A DNA stretch of 64,000 nucleotides from an uncultured Bacteroidales bacterium. Its GTDB lineage: Bacteria > Bacteroidota > Bacteroidia > Bacteroidales > UBA932. The stretch spans positions 1 to 64,000 of the forward strand of contig CALUPB010000003.1 in the NCBI GenBank assembly GCA_944322585.1, in the 5' to 3' direction. Shown in pieces: positions 22,650 to 31,232 of this stretch. The notes below the pieces were generated by a model. That model saw nothing but the letters and a program-made list of their open reading frames with translations, ran no database searches and was not told where the DNA came from. Every line of letters starts with the position of its first letter. The first letter of the stretch is position 1. The position numbers were made by a program, and so were the translations under genes.

Positions 22650-24254
22650 CTACCACCCCGGATTCTGGGTAAGGTTGCCGTTGAGGTCGCGGTCAGCCTG
22701 AGGGATAGGCCACAGATAATGCTTCGCCGGGTCGAATGTCCTCTGCTCGATCCGTTTGTATCCGTTGTCGGTCCCTATGGCAGCATCCGTCTTCATGCCA
22801 TGGCACCAGCCGTCCATAACATCCTCTGCAATACCCCAGCGGATGATGTCCTTGAAACGGAGCCCTTCGAATGCCAGCTCGCAGCGGCGCTCGTTGCGGA
22901 TAAGCTCTATCAGTTCATCTCCGGTTTCTCCCTGGTAATCGAGAGCCCCGGCATCAGTAAAGCCAGCACGTTCCCTGATCGGCCGTATAGTGGCATTCCA
23001 TATGGTAGCATTGAAGTCATTGAGCTCCGCATGCGCTTCCGCATTCATCAGAAGAATATCTGCATATCTTATGACAATTGGATTCAGTCCGGAATAAAGT
23101 TCAGCCCTGTAAGTATAATCCCAGTATTTCTTGAAATAGTATCCGGTAACTGTAGCTCCGGCCTGTACATCAATTGCATCCGAAGCGGCAACAAGAGACT
23201 GTGTTCCCGTTGCAGTCTTATATGAACCATTTATATCAGCTATTGTAGCCGCAAGTCTCGGATCTCTGTTCTCGAAAGGATTGTCCTCGTCATAATCGTC
23301 GGATTCCCCGATTGTCTTCCCGTCAAGCATGATATAGCTGTCCACAAGCTCCTGCAGAGGCACGAGCAGGGCATATCCGCCGAATGACGGAGGCAGAAAA
23401 TTATACTGGTCCCTGTGCTCGAAAGACACCGGCATATATTGTCTGTCCAAAATTATCTCTATGTTGCCTTCATTGGCTATCTCGAACAGGGCCGTATAGC
23501 TGTTGGACGGGTTTGCAGTATACCTGAAAAGATCGAATCCGCCTTCTGTCATTATAGTGGAAGTCAAATTAATTACTTGATCCCAGTCCCCTTCGAACAG
23601 GCACACTCTTGCCTTGACGGCCATTGCAGCCCATTTGGTGATACGGCCCTTGTCCGCACCGTCATAGGAAGCCGGCAGCCAGTCATTGTTGATAACCTCG
23701 TCAAGGTCGCGCAGTACGTTTGCCAGGACCGTGGCACGCGGAGTGCGGGCTATGGTCTGGCTCTCCGGAATGCTTATCGCATCTTCAGTGTAAGGCACAT
23801 CTCCGAAGCGTGTATACAGTTCATAGTAATGGAAAGCCCTGATGACCTTCACCTCACCGATATAGCGGTTCTTGAGGGCAGGGTCGAGTCCCGGAACCCG
23901 GTCGATATTGGTCAGCAGTTCATTGCAGAGACGGATGCCTGCATAACGGCTGTCCCAGACAGCTTCCACATAATCGTCGGAAGTCGAATACGACCCGTTT
24001 CCTATGGAATTCGGGTTGCCTACCTGAAGTCCTATATAGGCATTGTCGCTGTATGAATCCCCATACAGAAGTTCCTGCATGCTTATAATGGTGTTGTAGC
24101 ATGAATTCACGGCATCGAAAGCAGCATCCGGATCTTCGTCCCAGAATGTAAGGTCCGTCTCCCTGTCGTAAGGAGGAGTGTCGAGACTGATGCAGGACAC
24201 TGCTCCGGGCAATATCGCAAGAGACAGGATAAAAGTCTTTATGATAGTTTTCAT
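22650..24254 (-). CDS. SusD/RagB-family nutrient-binding lipoprotein (locus 1)
   Basis: A 534-residue surface lipoprotein (lipobox GAVSCISLD) that caps the SusC porin and captures oligosaccharides. Typical SusD features are DTPPYDRETDLTFWDED near the N terminus, TPR-rich helices (KVIRAFHYYELYTRFGDVPYTE), and the C-terminal FEGLRFKDIIRWG...YLWPIPQADRDLNGNLTQNPGW. It starts 12 bp after SusC and is co-transcribed. Confidence 0.96.
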   Translation of the reverse strand: MKTIIKTFILSLAILPGAVSCISLDTPPYDRETDLTFWDEDPDAAFDAVNSCYNTIISMQELLYGDSYSDNAYIGLQVGNPNSIGNGSYSTSDDYVEAVWDSRYAGIRLCNELLTNIDRVPGLDPALKNRYIGEVKVIRAFHYYELYTRFGDVPYTEDAISIPESQTIARTPRATVLANVLRDLDEVINNDWLPASYDGADKGRITKWAAMAVKARVCLFEGDWDQVINLTSTIMTEGGFDLFRYTANPSNSYTALFEIANEGNIEIILDRQYMPVSFEHRDQYNFLPPSFGGYALLVPLQELVDSYIMLDGKTIGESDDYDEDNPFENRDPRLAATIADINGSYKTATGTQSLVAASDAIDVQAGATVTGYYFKKYWDYTYRAELYSGLNPIVIRYADILLMNAEAHAELNDFNATIWNATIRPIRERAGFTDAGALDYQGETGDELIELIRNERRCELAFEGLRFKDIIRWGIAEDVMDGWCHGMKTDAAIGTDNGYKRIEQRTFDPAKHYLWPIPQADRDLNGNLTQNPGW

Positions 24255-24266
24255 TATTTGTCCCGT

Positions 24267-27200
24267 TTAGAATTTAACATTGAGTCCCAAGGAGAATACC
24301 CTTGCCACAGGATAGGCACGTCCTGAACCGTCACCTGTATACTCAGGATCCCATCCGCCAGGCATTGCGCTGAATGTAAGGGCGTTCTGAAGACTCGCAT
24401 ATATCCTCAGATTCTGGATTTTCACCTTCTCCATCCATTTCTTGGGGAAAGTATAGCCCACCTGGACATTCTTGAGACGGAGATATTTGGCGTCCCTTAT
24501 CCAGAAGTCCGAGCCGAGCATGGTGTTGGCGGACTCGGAGCCGCGGGTAAGACGAGGATATGATGCATCCGGATTGGATGGAGTCCAGCGGTCAAGATGG
24601 AAATCGAGCACCGGTCCCTCGTTGTTGTTGTGGAAAGCCTCGACAGCCTCTCCCCTCATCCATTTGCTCCTCTTGCCGACTCCCTGCCACATCATCGAGA
24701 AGTCGAAGCCTTTCACTTCGAAGCCGTATGTAAGGCTGAACAGATATCTCGGGAAGTCGTTGCCGAGCACGAAACGGTCATCCGCATTGATCCTGCCGTC
24801 ACCGGTCTTGTCCACAAACCGGATATCTCCCGGCTTTACCGTAATTCCGTCCGGCACAGGACCGGCCGCACATTCGGCCTCATTCTGGAAAAATCCGTCA
24901 GTCATATATGCATAGTACGAATTCATCGGATAGCCTTCCATAAGGACAGTGGTCACATCGGTACCGTTGATCTGCCGGGTTCCCTTGATGTCCACGACCT
25001 TGTTCCAGCTGTCGGACACATTCCCGGAAACATGGTGGTTCACAGGACCTGTCTTGAAGAGATAAGAGAATGAGAATTCCCATCCTGAAGTGTCCACCAC
25101 CCCTGCATTCTGGGTCGGGGCTCCGTTACCGAAGATACCCGGTACCGGAAGTCCGAAAAGGATGTCGGAAGTCCTGTTGTAGAACCAGTCGAATGTTATG
25201 TTGAGATTGTTCCTGAGCAGGCCGAGGTCTACTCCGATATCCGTCATGGCCGTCTTTTCCCATTTGATGTCAGGGTTGGCCGAAGCGAACGATACGGTAT
25301 TGACCAGCTGGTTGTTGAAACTTCCCCCCTGTGACACCGTCACGGTCTGCATGTAGCTGTATGCGGAGATACGGTTGTTACCTACAAGTCCGTATGACGC
25401 CCTGAGCTTGAGGGAAGGTATATAATCCCTGATATTGTCCCAGAATTCCTCGCTCGATATACGCCATCCGGCTGACAATGAAGGGAAGAGGCCGGAACGG
25501 TTTCCTTTGGCGAAATATGAGGAATAGTCGTTCCTGAGGTTGAATTCGAGAAGATATTTCTCATCGTAATTATAGGTAAGCCTTGCGAAACCGGAATACA
25601 TAGACCAGTCGCTGGCTCCTCCGCCGTTGGCCACATCATCTCCGGACAAAGAACCTACGAGAATGTCGTACTTATTATTGATGTTGTCCCGTCTGGTCCA
25701 GAAGTTTTTTTCGGAAAACCCTTCATACGAATATCCGATCATGGCACCGACCGTATGCTTGCCGAAAGTCCTGTTATACGTGGCCATTGCATTGGCGGTA
25801 GTGTAGAGAGAACGGTAGCTCTCTTCCTGCATCTGGTCCAGTACATCGGCAGAGGATCCTTCAAGGGCATTGCGGTGAGTGTGCTTGCCGTTGTTCCATG
25901 TCCGTGCGCCGATGCTGCCGATCAGTTTGAAGCCGTCGAACAGTTCCCATTCGGCAGAAAGGGTACCGGCCAGTTCGTCATTGACAGACTGTGTATACCC
26001 GCCCTGTTCTATACGCTGAAGGCCGTTGGCATTGCTTCCGGAAGGATAGGTATATGTCCCGTCCGGATTCTTTATATCATAGATAGGAGGCATACGGTTG
26101 GCCTGCTCCACGATCCAGTAGGTAAGATAAGCATGGTCGGTGATGGTGTTGCGTGCGAACTGGGAGGTAAGGTTGATTGTCAGCCTGTCGGTAATCTTGT
26201 GGCTGAGGTTCAACCTGGCATTGAAACGTTTGTAGCCGTAGTCCTTCGTTCCCCTGAACATGCTGTCCTGGTCGAGGTAACCGATGGATGCCATATAGGA
26301 AAGTTTTTCCGTCCCGCCTGTCATGGAGACACTGTGACTGTGCTGCGGAGACCAGTCATCATAGAGCGAACGCACCCAGTTCACATTAGGCCCGTTGTTT
26401 CTGAAATTGGCAATGTCTTCCGGGGTGAATTTGGCAGGACGTCCGGAATTGACCTCCGCCTCGTTGTAGAGTTCGGCATAAATCCATGAATCCACTATAT
26501 TCGGAAGGGATGTAGGCATCTGGAATCCGTAGTTGAAGTCGTATGAGACTTCCATCCTGCCTTCCTGGCCTTTCTTGGTTGTCACGAGGATGACGCCGTT
26601 GGATGCCCTGGAACCGTAGATGGCAGTGGAAGAAGCGTCCTTAAGTACGGATATCTGGTCGATGTCGGAAGGATTCAGGTTGGCTATGGAGCCTTCTATT
26701 CCGTCGATGATGACCAGCGGATCATTGTTGTTCAATGTGTTGAGACCACGGATATTCATGGAAGGCGAACTTCCCGGAGTCGAAGTACCCTGCTGGATGA
26801 CAAGACCCGGAACAGAACCCTGCAAAGCCTCCACGGCATTTGCTATAGGACGGGCTTCCATGACCCCCGTATCGACAGATGCGACAGCGCCGGTGAGGTT
26901 GATCTTCTTCTGGGTTCCGTAACCGACCACGACAACATCATCGAGGGCGAGGGATTCCGGAGTGAGTTCGATCTCGATGTAACCTCTTCCGTTCACTGCG
27001 ACTTCAGCATCTGAATAACCGATGGAAGAGACAGTAAGGATTGCATCTGAAGGAGCCTGCAAGGTAAAGGTACCGTCAATACCGGTAGCGGAGCCGGCAG
27101 TGGTGCCCTTGATGATAACACCGGCTCCGATGACAGGTTCGCCCTGCGAAGTTACCTTACCTTTGACCTCAATCTGCTCCGACTGGGCGAAGAGGCTGAA

Positions 27201-27311
27201 GGAAGAGACAGCACAGAGCATGAATATGCAAGACAGGGACATCAGCATCCTGTGCCATGCCCCGGTGCGTGTACCGCCAGATTGTGCGATCAATTCAGTA
27301 GTTAGTTTCAT
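24267..27311 (-). CDS. SusC/RagA-family TonB-dependent transporter (locus 1)
   Basis: A 1014-residue outer-membrane oligosaccharide importer. A signal region ending near FSLFAQ is followed by a carboxypeptidase-regulatory-like domain (VKGKVTSQGEPVIGAGVIIKG), the SusC hallmark DDVVVVGYGTQKK, the plug (NIRGLNTLNNNDPLVIIDG) and the beta-barrel to the C-terminal FSLGLNVKF. It has a long N-terminal leader before the hydrophobic core. It pairs with the SusD encoded next. Confidence 0.97.
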   Translation of the reverse strand: MKLTTELIAQSGGTRTGAWHRMLMSLSCIFMLCAVSSFSLFAQSEQIEVKGKVTSQGEPVIGAGVIIKGTTAGSATGIDGTFTLQAPSDAILTVSSIGYSDAEVAVNGRGYIEIELTPESLALDDVVVVGYGTQKKINLTGAVASVDTGVMEARPIANAVEALQGSVPGLVIQQGTSTPGSSPSMNIRGLNTLNNNDPLVIIDGIEGSIANLNPSDIDQISVLKDASSTAIYGSRASNGVILVTTKKGQEGRMEVSYDFNYGFQMPTSLPNIVDSWIYAELYNEAEVNSGRPAKFTPEDIANFRNNGPNVNWVRSLYDDWSPQHSHSVSMTGGTEKLSYMASIGYLDQDSMFRGTKDYGYKRFNARLNLSHKITDRLTINLTSQFARNTITDHAYLTYWIVEQANRMPPIYDIKNPDGTYTYPSGSNANGLQRIEQGGYTQSVNDELAGTLSAEWELFDGFKLIGSIGARTWNNGKHTHRNALEGSSADVLDQMQEESYRSLYTTANAMATYNRTFGKHTVGAMIGYSYEGFSEKNFWTRRDNINNKYDILVGSLSGDDVANGGGASDWSMYSGFARLTYNYDEKYLLEFNLRNDYSSYFAKGNRSGLFPSLSAGWRISSEEFWDNIRDYIPSLKLRASYGLVGNNRISAYSYMQTVTVSQGGSFNNQLVNTVSFASANPDIKWEKTAMTDIGVDLGLLRNNLNITFDWFYNRTSDILFGLPVPGIFGNGAPTQNAGVVDTSGWEFSFSYLFKTGPVNHHVSGNVSDSWNKVVDIKGTRQINGTDVTTVLMEGYPMNSYYAYMTDGFFQNEAECAAGPVPDGITVKPGDIRFVDKTGDGRINADDRFVLGNDFPRYLFSLTYGFEVKGFDFSMMWQGVGKRSKWMRGEAVEAFHNNNEGPVLDFHLDRWTPSNPDASYPRLTRGSESANTMLGSDFWIRDAKYLRLKNVQVGYTFPKKWMEKVKIQNLRIYASLQNALTFSAMPGGWDPEYTGDGSGRAYPVARVFSLGLNVKF

Positions 27312-27338
27312 AATATATTGTTTATAAAAGATTTGTTT

Positions 27339-28439
27339 TTATTCGTCAAGACGTGAAAGGGCATAGGCATATGCCCCCGCAGCAATGGCCTCGCTCGCGC
27401 CGACGGAAGAGAGACCGACTCCGATCCTCTTGTCTCTGAAATACGGCACCTTCTCGTCCGAGAAAGGCAATGTAACTTCCTGCGGGCCTTCATTGAGAAA
27501 TGCCGCCAGCTGTGAAGGGTCCGTCAGGTCATATACCTCTGACTGCAGACGCGGGAATGAGGCTCCCGCAAAAGTCGACAGACTGCTGCGCATCTCAGCA
27601 AGGATACCGGGGAAAATATATTTTGCCGCCCCCGAGACACCGCCTCCGATGACCACAAGTCCGTCCATGATGTCGATGGCGTGAGCTATGGCATTTCCCG
27701 CCGTCCTTCCGAACTGCATGAAAGTCTCCACGGCAGCCTGCCGGTTCCCGGGACGGATACCGTCCGCAATGTCGTATATATCCTTGGGATTGAGCTGTGC
27801 GGCAGACTCGCCGCTGAGTTCTTCATAAATACGTTTAACGGCCCTGATGCTGACACCTTCCTCGGCAATCATGTCCGGATGGAGGACATTCTGCATGCAC
27901 CAGACATCACCGCCGCAGCCGTTGTCTCCGGTCAGGAGGCGGCCGTCTATCACGACACCCGCCCCGAAACCGGTTCCGAACGTGATGCCGAGCAGATTCC
28001 TGTACTGTCTGCGGCTCCCGTTCCTGTGAAGTTTTTCATTGATTTCCGGCAAAAACCCGCACAGGGCCTCACCGTAGGCATAGAGATTCCCGTCATTGTT
28101 GATAAAGACAGGTATGCCGAATATCTTTTCAAGCCAGGGGCCTAATGCGGTACCCCCCCCTGAAAATGCCGGAAAGTTCGGAAGCCTTCCGATCACCCCG
28201 TTCCGGTAGTCGGCAGGACCAGGGAAGGCGAAACTGATCGCAGCAGGGGATTCTCCGATGCTGCCGGATATCCTGCGGAATCCTTCCGCTATGGTGTCAA
28301 GACATTCCTCTATGTTGTCAGTCACTGCCTTCACCCGTACCGGGGCCACTGCCTCACGCCCTCCGCGCATGGCGGAAAAGACGAAATTGGTCCCTCCGGC
28401 ATCGAGTGTCAGCACTATTCTATTGTCATTCCCATACAT
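27339..28439 (-). CDS. ROK-family sugar kinase
   Basis: A 366-residue ROK family protein, probably a cytoplasmic mannokinase or other hexokinase given its place beside mannose-6-phosphate isomerase. ATP-binding LDAGGTNFVFSA is at the N terminus; FINNDGNLYAYGEAL and GITFGTGFGAGVV match the substrate and phosphate motifs. The zinc-binding CxCGxxGC motif of many ROK proteins is absent (the equivalent region reads NGCGGDVWCMQN). A G8 tract (plus-strand C8 at 28153-28160) encodes SGGG in frame. It ends 27 bp before susC. Confidence 0.88.
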   Translation of the reverse strand: MYGNDNRIVLTLDAGGTNFVFSAMRGGREAVAPVRVKAVTDNIEECLDTIAEGFRRISGSIGESPAAISFAFPGPADYRNGVIGRLPNFPAFSGGGTALGPWLEKIFGIPVFINNDGNLYAYGEALCGFLPEINEKLHRNGSRRQYRNLLGITFGTGFGAGVVIDGRLLTGDNGCGGDVWCMQNVLHPDMIAEEGVSIRAVKRIYEELSGESAAQLNPKDIYDIADGIRPGNRQAAVETFMQFGRTAGNAIAHAIDIMDGLVVIGGGVSGAAKYIFPGILAEMRSSLSTFAGASFPRLQSEVYDLTDPSQLAAFLNEGPQEVTLPFSDEKVPYFRDKRIGVGLSSVGASEAIAAGAYAYALSRLDE

Positions 28440-28477
28440 AATTCCAGTGTCATTTTATGCGGTTCCATACTTGCCTG

Positions 28478-30235
28478 TCAGAACCGGACGTAGGCCTTTA
28501 CCGTCATGCATTCCTTGCCTTCCGACCGCCCGTAAGGCCTTATCGTGTACTCGCCTACCGAAGCAGGCACGATGAATGTCTCCGCATAATGGACGACGAA
28601 CGGCTCAAATGCACCCGTAGGGCTCTCCACCACAACTTCTTCACCATCCACAAGATTGAACACATTGACACTTCCGCAAGTCGTATGGTGCACAGGCACG
28701 GAGAAAGTGTGGCGCCTCGTCTCTATGAACTCGTTCGGATGGAGACCTGTCCGCTCCTCTTTCCATCCGTCACCGGAGGCTATGTCAGTGAAATGGTTGT
28801 GCAGGTTCTTCTCGACATACTCCGTAGTCCTGCCCCAGTCTATGACCTTGCTGCCTCTCTCTACATTGATAGGCCTCGGCTTCCCGTCAAGACCGAGCCG
28901 CTGCCAGTCCCACATCTTGAATGTAAAGAGATTAGGGGTAGAACTTATCTCCAGGACCATGCTTTCAGCCCCGGAGCAGTGCACAGTACCGCCGGGTATC
29001 AGGAAATGGTCATGCTTCCTTGCAGGTATGTTGTTCACGTATTTTTCTGCATCGAACACTATTTCTCCTTTCTGCGCACGCCTGAGATCATCCACCATTG
29101 CCTGCGGGTCTATCCCTTCCTTGAGACCGAGATATACATGGGCGCCTTCGCCGGCATCCAGAAGATAATAGCTCTCATCCTGGGTATAGGCCATGCCGAA
29201 ATTCTCCCTTATGAACTGGGTCGTAGGATGCACCTGAAGGCTCAGGTTGCCTCCTCCCATAGTGTCGAGGAAATCGAAACGGATAGGGAAATCCTTGCCG
29301 AAACGGGCTTCTACCGGTTCTCCGAGCAGATCTCTGCTCCTGAGCAGCACAAGATCGACTGACGGAAGCTCGAAACGCACGCCGTTTACCTCGAAATACA
29401 GGCTGTTCTCCTCCGGCACACAATCGAAGCACCATCCGAAATTGTCCCTGCTCCTGTCAAGGTCGCAGACTTCCTTCATCCACTGGCCTCCCCACGGAGC
29501 CGGGTCGAAGAACGGCACCACCCTGAACGGAGTCTTCACGGTAGCGTCTATTCCCTTGAAGAACGTCTCCCTGTCTATCATCTTAGGCTGGCCTGCAATG
29601 TGGGTGTCAATCCAGTATGCCACTTTATGGAAAAGGCCGTCCTTATGTATGTCGCACACTCTCCAGTCGTTGAAGAAACCTCTCTTATACTGTATGGAGA
29701 CCGGTTCATCATGGTTGTCCACACCGAGGGCCTTCACTTCATGCCTGCGGAAACGCTGCTGTATCTCCCAACGGGCCATGTCCACATAGACCACCAGCGC
29801 CTTGTCGGATACGGCAAGAGACGCTCCGGTCCCTATGACTACGGAAAGCCCTCTCTCCCCGGATATCCGGCCTTTGCAGGAGGCAAGTTTTTCCTGATCG
29901 AAGAAATCATTGATTCTCAATGCTGTCACATAACCGAAAAGCACATCGTCCGTCATGAAAATATCGGTCATCCTGCACACCTCTTCCTCTGGTTTCATAA
30001 GATCCCTCGTATCCGTGACTTCAACGCCGAGACCATCGGAGAAGGCTTTCTTCACCTCATCTTCATATACTCCGGTGTAGAGTTCCACGGCAAGTTCGCT
30101 GATATTTTCAGATTCAAGTCTCTGTCTGATGCAGGCGACGATATTGTCCCATCCCTGGACAACAGTTCCGGCAATCCTGGTTGCCGGGTACTTATCGTAG
30201 TTCGAGTGTCTCATAAACGCTGTTAGTTTGTTCAT
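28478..30235 (-). CDS. Class I mannose-6-phosphate isomerase with long N-terminal extension
   Basis: A 585-residue protein, much longer than the ~300-400 of ordinary type I isomerases. The C-terminal ~330 residues are the cupin enzyme converting mannose-6-phosphate to fructose-6-phosphate: NLSLQVHPTTQF and IPGGTVHCSGAE carry likely metal ligands, with WGRTTEYVEKN later. The N-terminal ~230 residues include RGLSVVIGTGASLAVSD, possibly a degenerate P-loop, but I cannot assign the domain. First gene of the locus 1 operon, divergent from the GntR gene. Confidence 0.85.
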   Translation of the reverse strand: MNKLTAFMRHSNYDKYPATRIAGTVVQGWDNIVACIRQRLESENISELAVELYTGVYEDEVKKAFSDGLGVEVTDTRDLMKPEEEVCRMTDIFMTDDVLFGYVTALRINDFFDQEKLASCKGRISGERGLSVVIGTGASLAVSDKALVVYVDMARWEIQQRFRRHEVKALGVDNHDEPVSIQYKRGFFNDWRVCDIHKDGLFHKVAYWIDTHIAGQPKMIDRETFFKGIDATVKTPFRVVPFFDPAPWGGQWMKEVCDLDRSRDNFGWCFDCVPEENSLYFEVNGVRFELPSVDLVLLRSRDLLGEPVEARFGKDFPIRFDFLDTMGGGNLSLQVHPTTQFIRENFGMAYTQDESYYLLDAGEGAHVYLGLKEGIDPQAMVDDLRRAQKGEIVFDAEKYVNNIPARKHDHFLIPGGTVHCSGAESMVLEISSTPNLFTFKMWDWQRLGLDGKPRPINVERGSKVIDWGRTTEYVEKNLHNHFTDIASGDGWKEERTGLHPNEFIETRRHTFSVPVHHTTCGSVNVFNLVDGEEVVVESPTGAFEPFVVHYAETFIVPASVGEYTIRPYGRSEGKECMTVKAYVRF

Positions 30236-30247
30236 ACATATTGAACA

Positions 30248-30314
30248 TGTGCAAATATGAAAACTTTGTTTTGAATTTCCAAGAAAATGATGAAATTTTT
30301 GTTAATTTTGCACA
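30248..30314 (-). promoter_or_regulatory. Divergent promoter region of pmi operon and gntR, with inverted half-sites
   Basis: TGTGCAAA (30248-30255) and TTTGCACA (30307-30314) form an inverted pair 51 bp apart. Each overlaps a predicted -7 box: CATATTTG on the minus strand (30259-30252, with TTG 20 bp upstream) for the isomerase operon, and TAATTTTG (30303-30310) for gntR. Binding by the adjacent GntR/HutC protein is inferred. Caution: TTTGCA is also what follows many Bacteroidetes promoters, so the symmetry could be incidental. Confidence 0.5.
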
Positions 30315-30332
30315 AAACAGTATCGGATTGAC

Positions 30333-31064
30333 ATGACAATAGACCATTCAAGTAACAAACCGCTTCATCTACAGGCTGAAGAAATATTGAGAAGACTAAT
30401 CGAAACGGAAGAGTACAAGAACGGGAAACTGCTTCCCAACGAAGTCGAATTGTCTGAACAATTGCACATATCCCGGAACACACTCAGGCAGGCTATCAAC
30501 AGGCTCGTATTCGAGGGACTGCTCACCCGCAAGAAGGGTGTAGGGACAAAGGTCAGCAGGAAAGGCGTTGTGGGAGGCGTCCAGAACTGGCTGAGTTTCT
30601 CCCAGGAGATGAAGATGCTCGGGATAGAGATACGCAATTTCGAACTTCACCTCAGTTTCCGGCATCCTACCGAGGAAATCGCCAACTTTTTCGGCTGCGA
30701 CAGGGAAAAGACAAGGTGCCTCGTAATGGAGAGGGTCAGGGGGCGGAAAGAATACCCGTTCGTCTATTTCATATCATACTTCAACCCTTCAATAGGAATG
30801 ACGGGGGACGAGAATTTCACAATGCCGCTGTACGAAATGATGGAAAAGCAATACGGTATAGTGGTCAAGACCAGCAAGGAGGAGATTTCCGCCCGTCTTG
30901 CCGGCAGTTTCATTTCAGAGAAGCTCGACATAGGGTCAGGAGACCCGATACTGATACGTAAAAGGTTCGTATACGACATCAATGACATGCCGGTAGAATA
31001 CAATATCGGCTATTACAAGGCCGACAGTTTCACCTACACCATAGAAGCCTCCCGGAACATTTAG
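30333..31064 (+). CDS. GntR/HutC-family transcriptional regulator
   Basis: A 243-residue DNA-binding protein with an N-terminal winged helix (KLLPNEVELSEQLHISRNTLRQAINRLVFEGLLTRKKGVGT, residues about 31-71) and a C-terminal UTRA ligand domain (VMERVRGRKEYPFVYFISYF to the end). HutC-type regulators usually sense phosphorylated sugars, so mannose-6-phosphate or a related compound is a fair guess. Transcribed away from the mannan-type operon, which it probably controls. Confidence 0.92.
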   Translation: MTIDHSSNKPLHLQAEEILRRLIETEEYKNGKLLPNEVELSEQLHISRNTLRQAINRLVFEGLLTRKKGVGTKVSRKGVVGGVQNWLSFSQEMKMLGIEIRNFELHLSFRHPTEEIANFFGCDREKTRCLVMERVRGRKEYPFVYFISYFNPSIGMTGDENFTMPLYEMMEKQYGIVVKTSKEEISARLAGSFISEKLDIGSGDPILIRKRFVYDINDMPVEYNIGYYKADSFTYTIEASRNI

Positions 31065-31213
31065 GCGGTGTGCATAATTGCAAACTGCTGCGTTATTATC
31101 AATTCTTGCACATCTAAAGAGACTGCACCAAAATTTCAATTTTGACACAGCTTCTGAGCCTTTCGGGGAAAGACAACGGAGAAGGTAATTGCAGGGAATC
31201 GGAAATTTATATG

Positions 31214-31221
31214 TAAGTTTG
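31214..31221 (+). promoter_or_regulatory. -7 box of AAA-ATPase/nuclease gene 2
   Basis: TAAGTTTG followed by CGGAAA, identical to the element before copy 1 and again 12 bp from the ATG. The preceding ~60 bp also resemble the copy 1 upstream region. The intervening 31065-31200 holds no gene, but has another TGTGCA/TTGCACA pair (31069-31074 and 31106-31112). Confidence 0.6.
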
Positions 31222-31232
31222 CGGAAATATCA

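Noticed and set aside
30333..31064. GntR protein as the regulator of the three LacI-type palindromes in locus 2
   Set aside because: The palindromes have the central-CG form of LacI-family sites and none lies near gntR; GntR/HutC half-sites differ.
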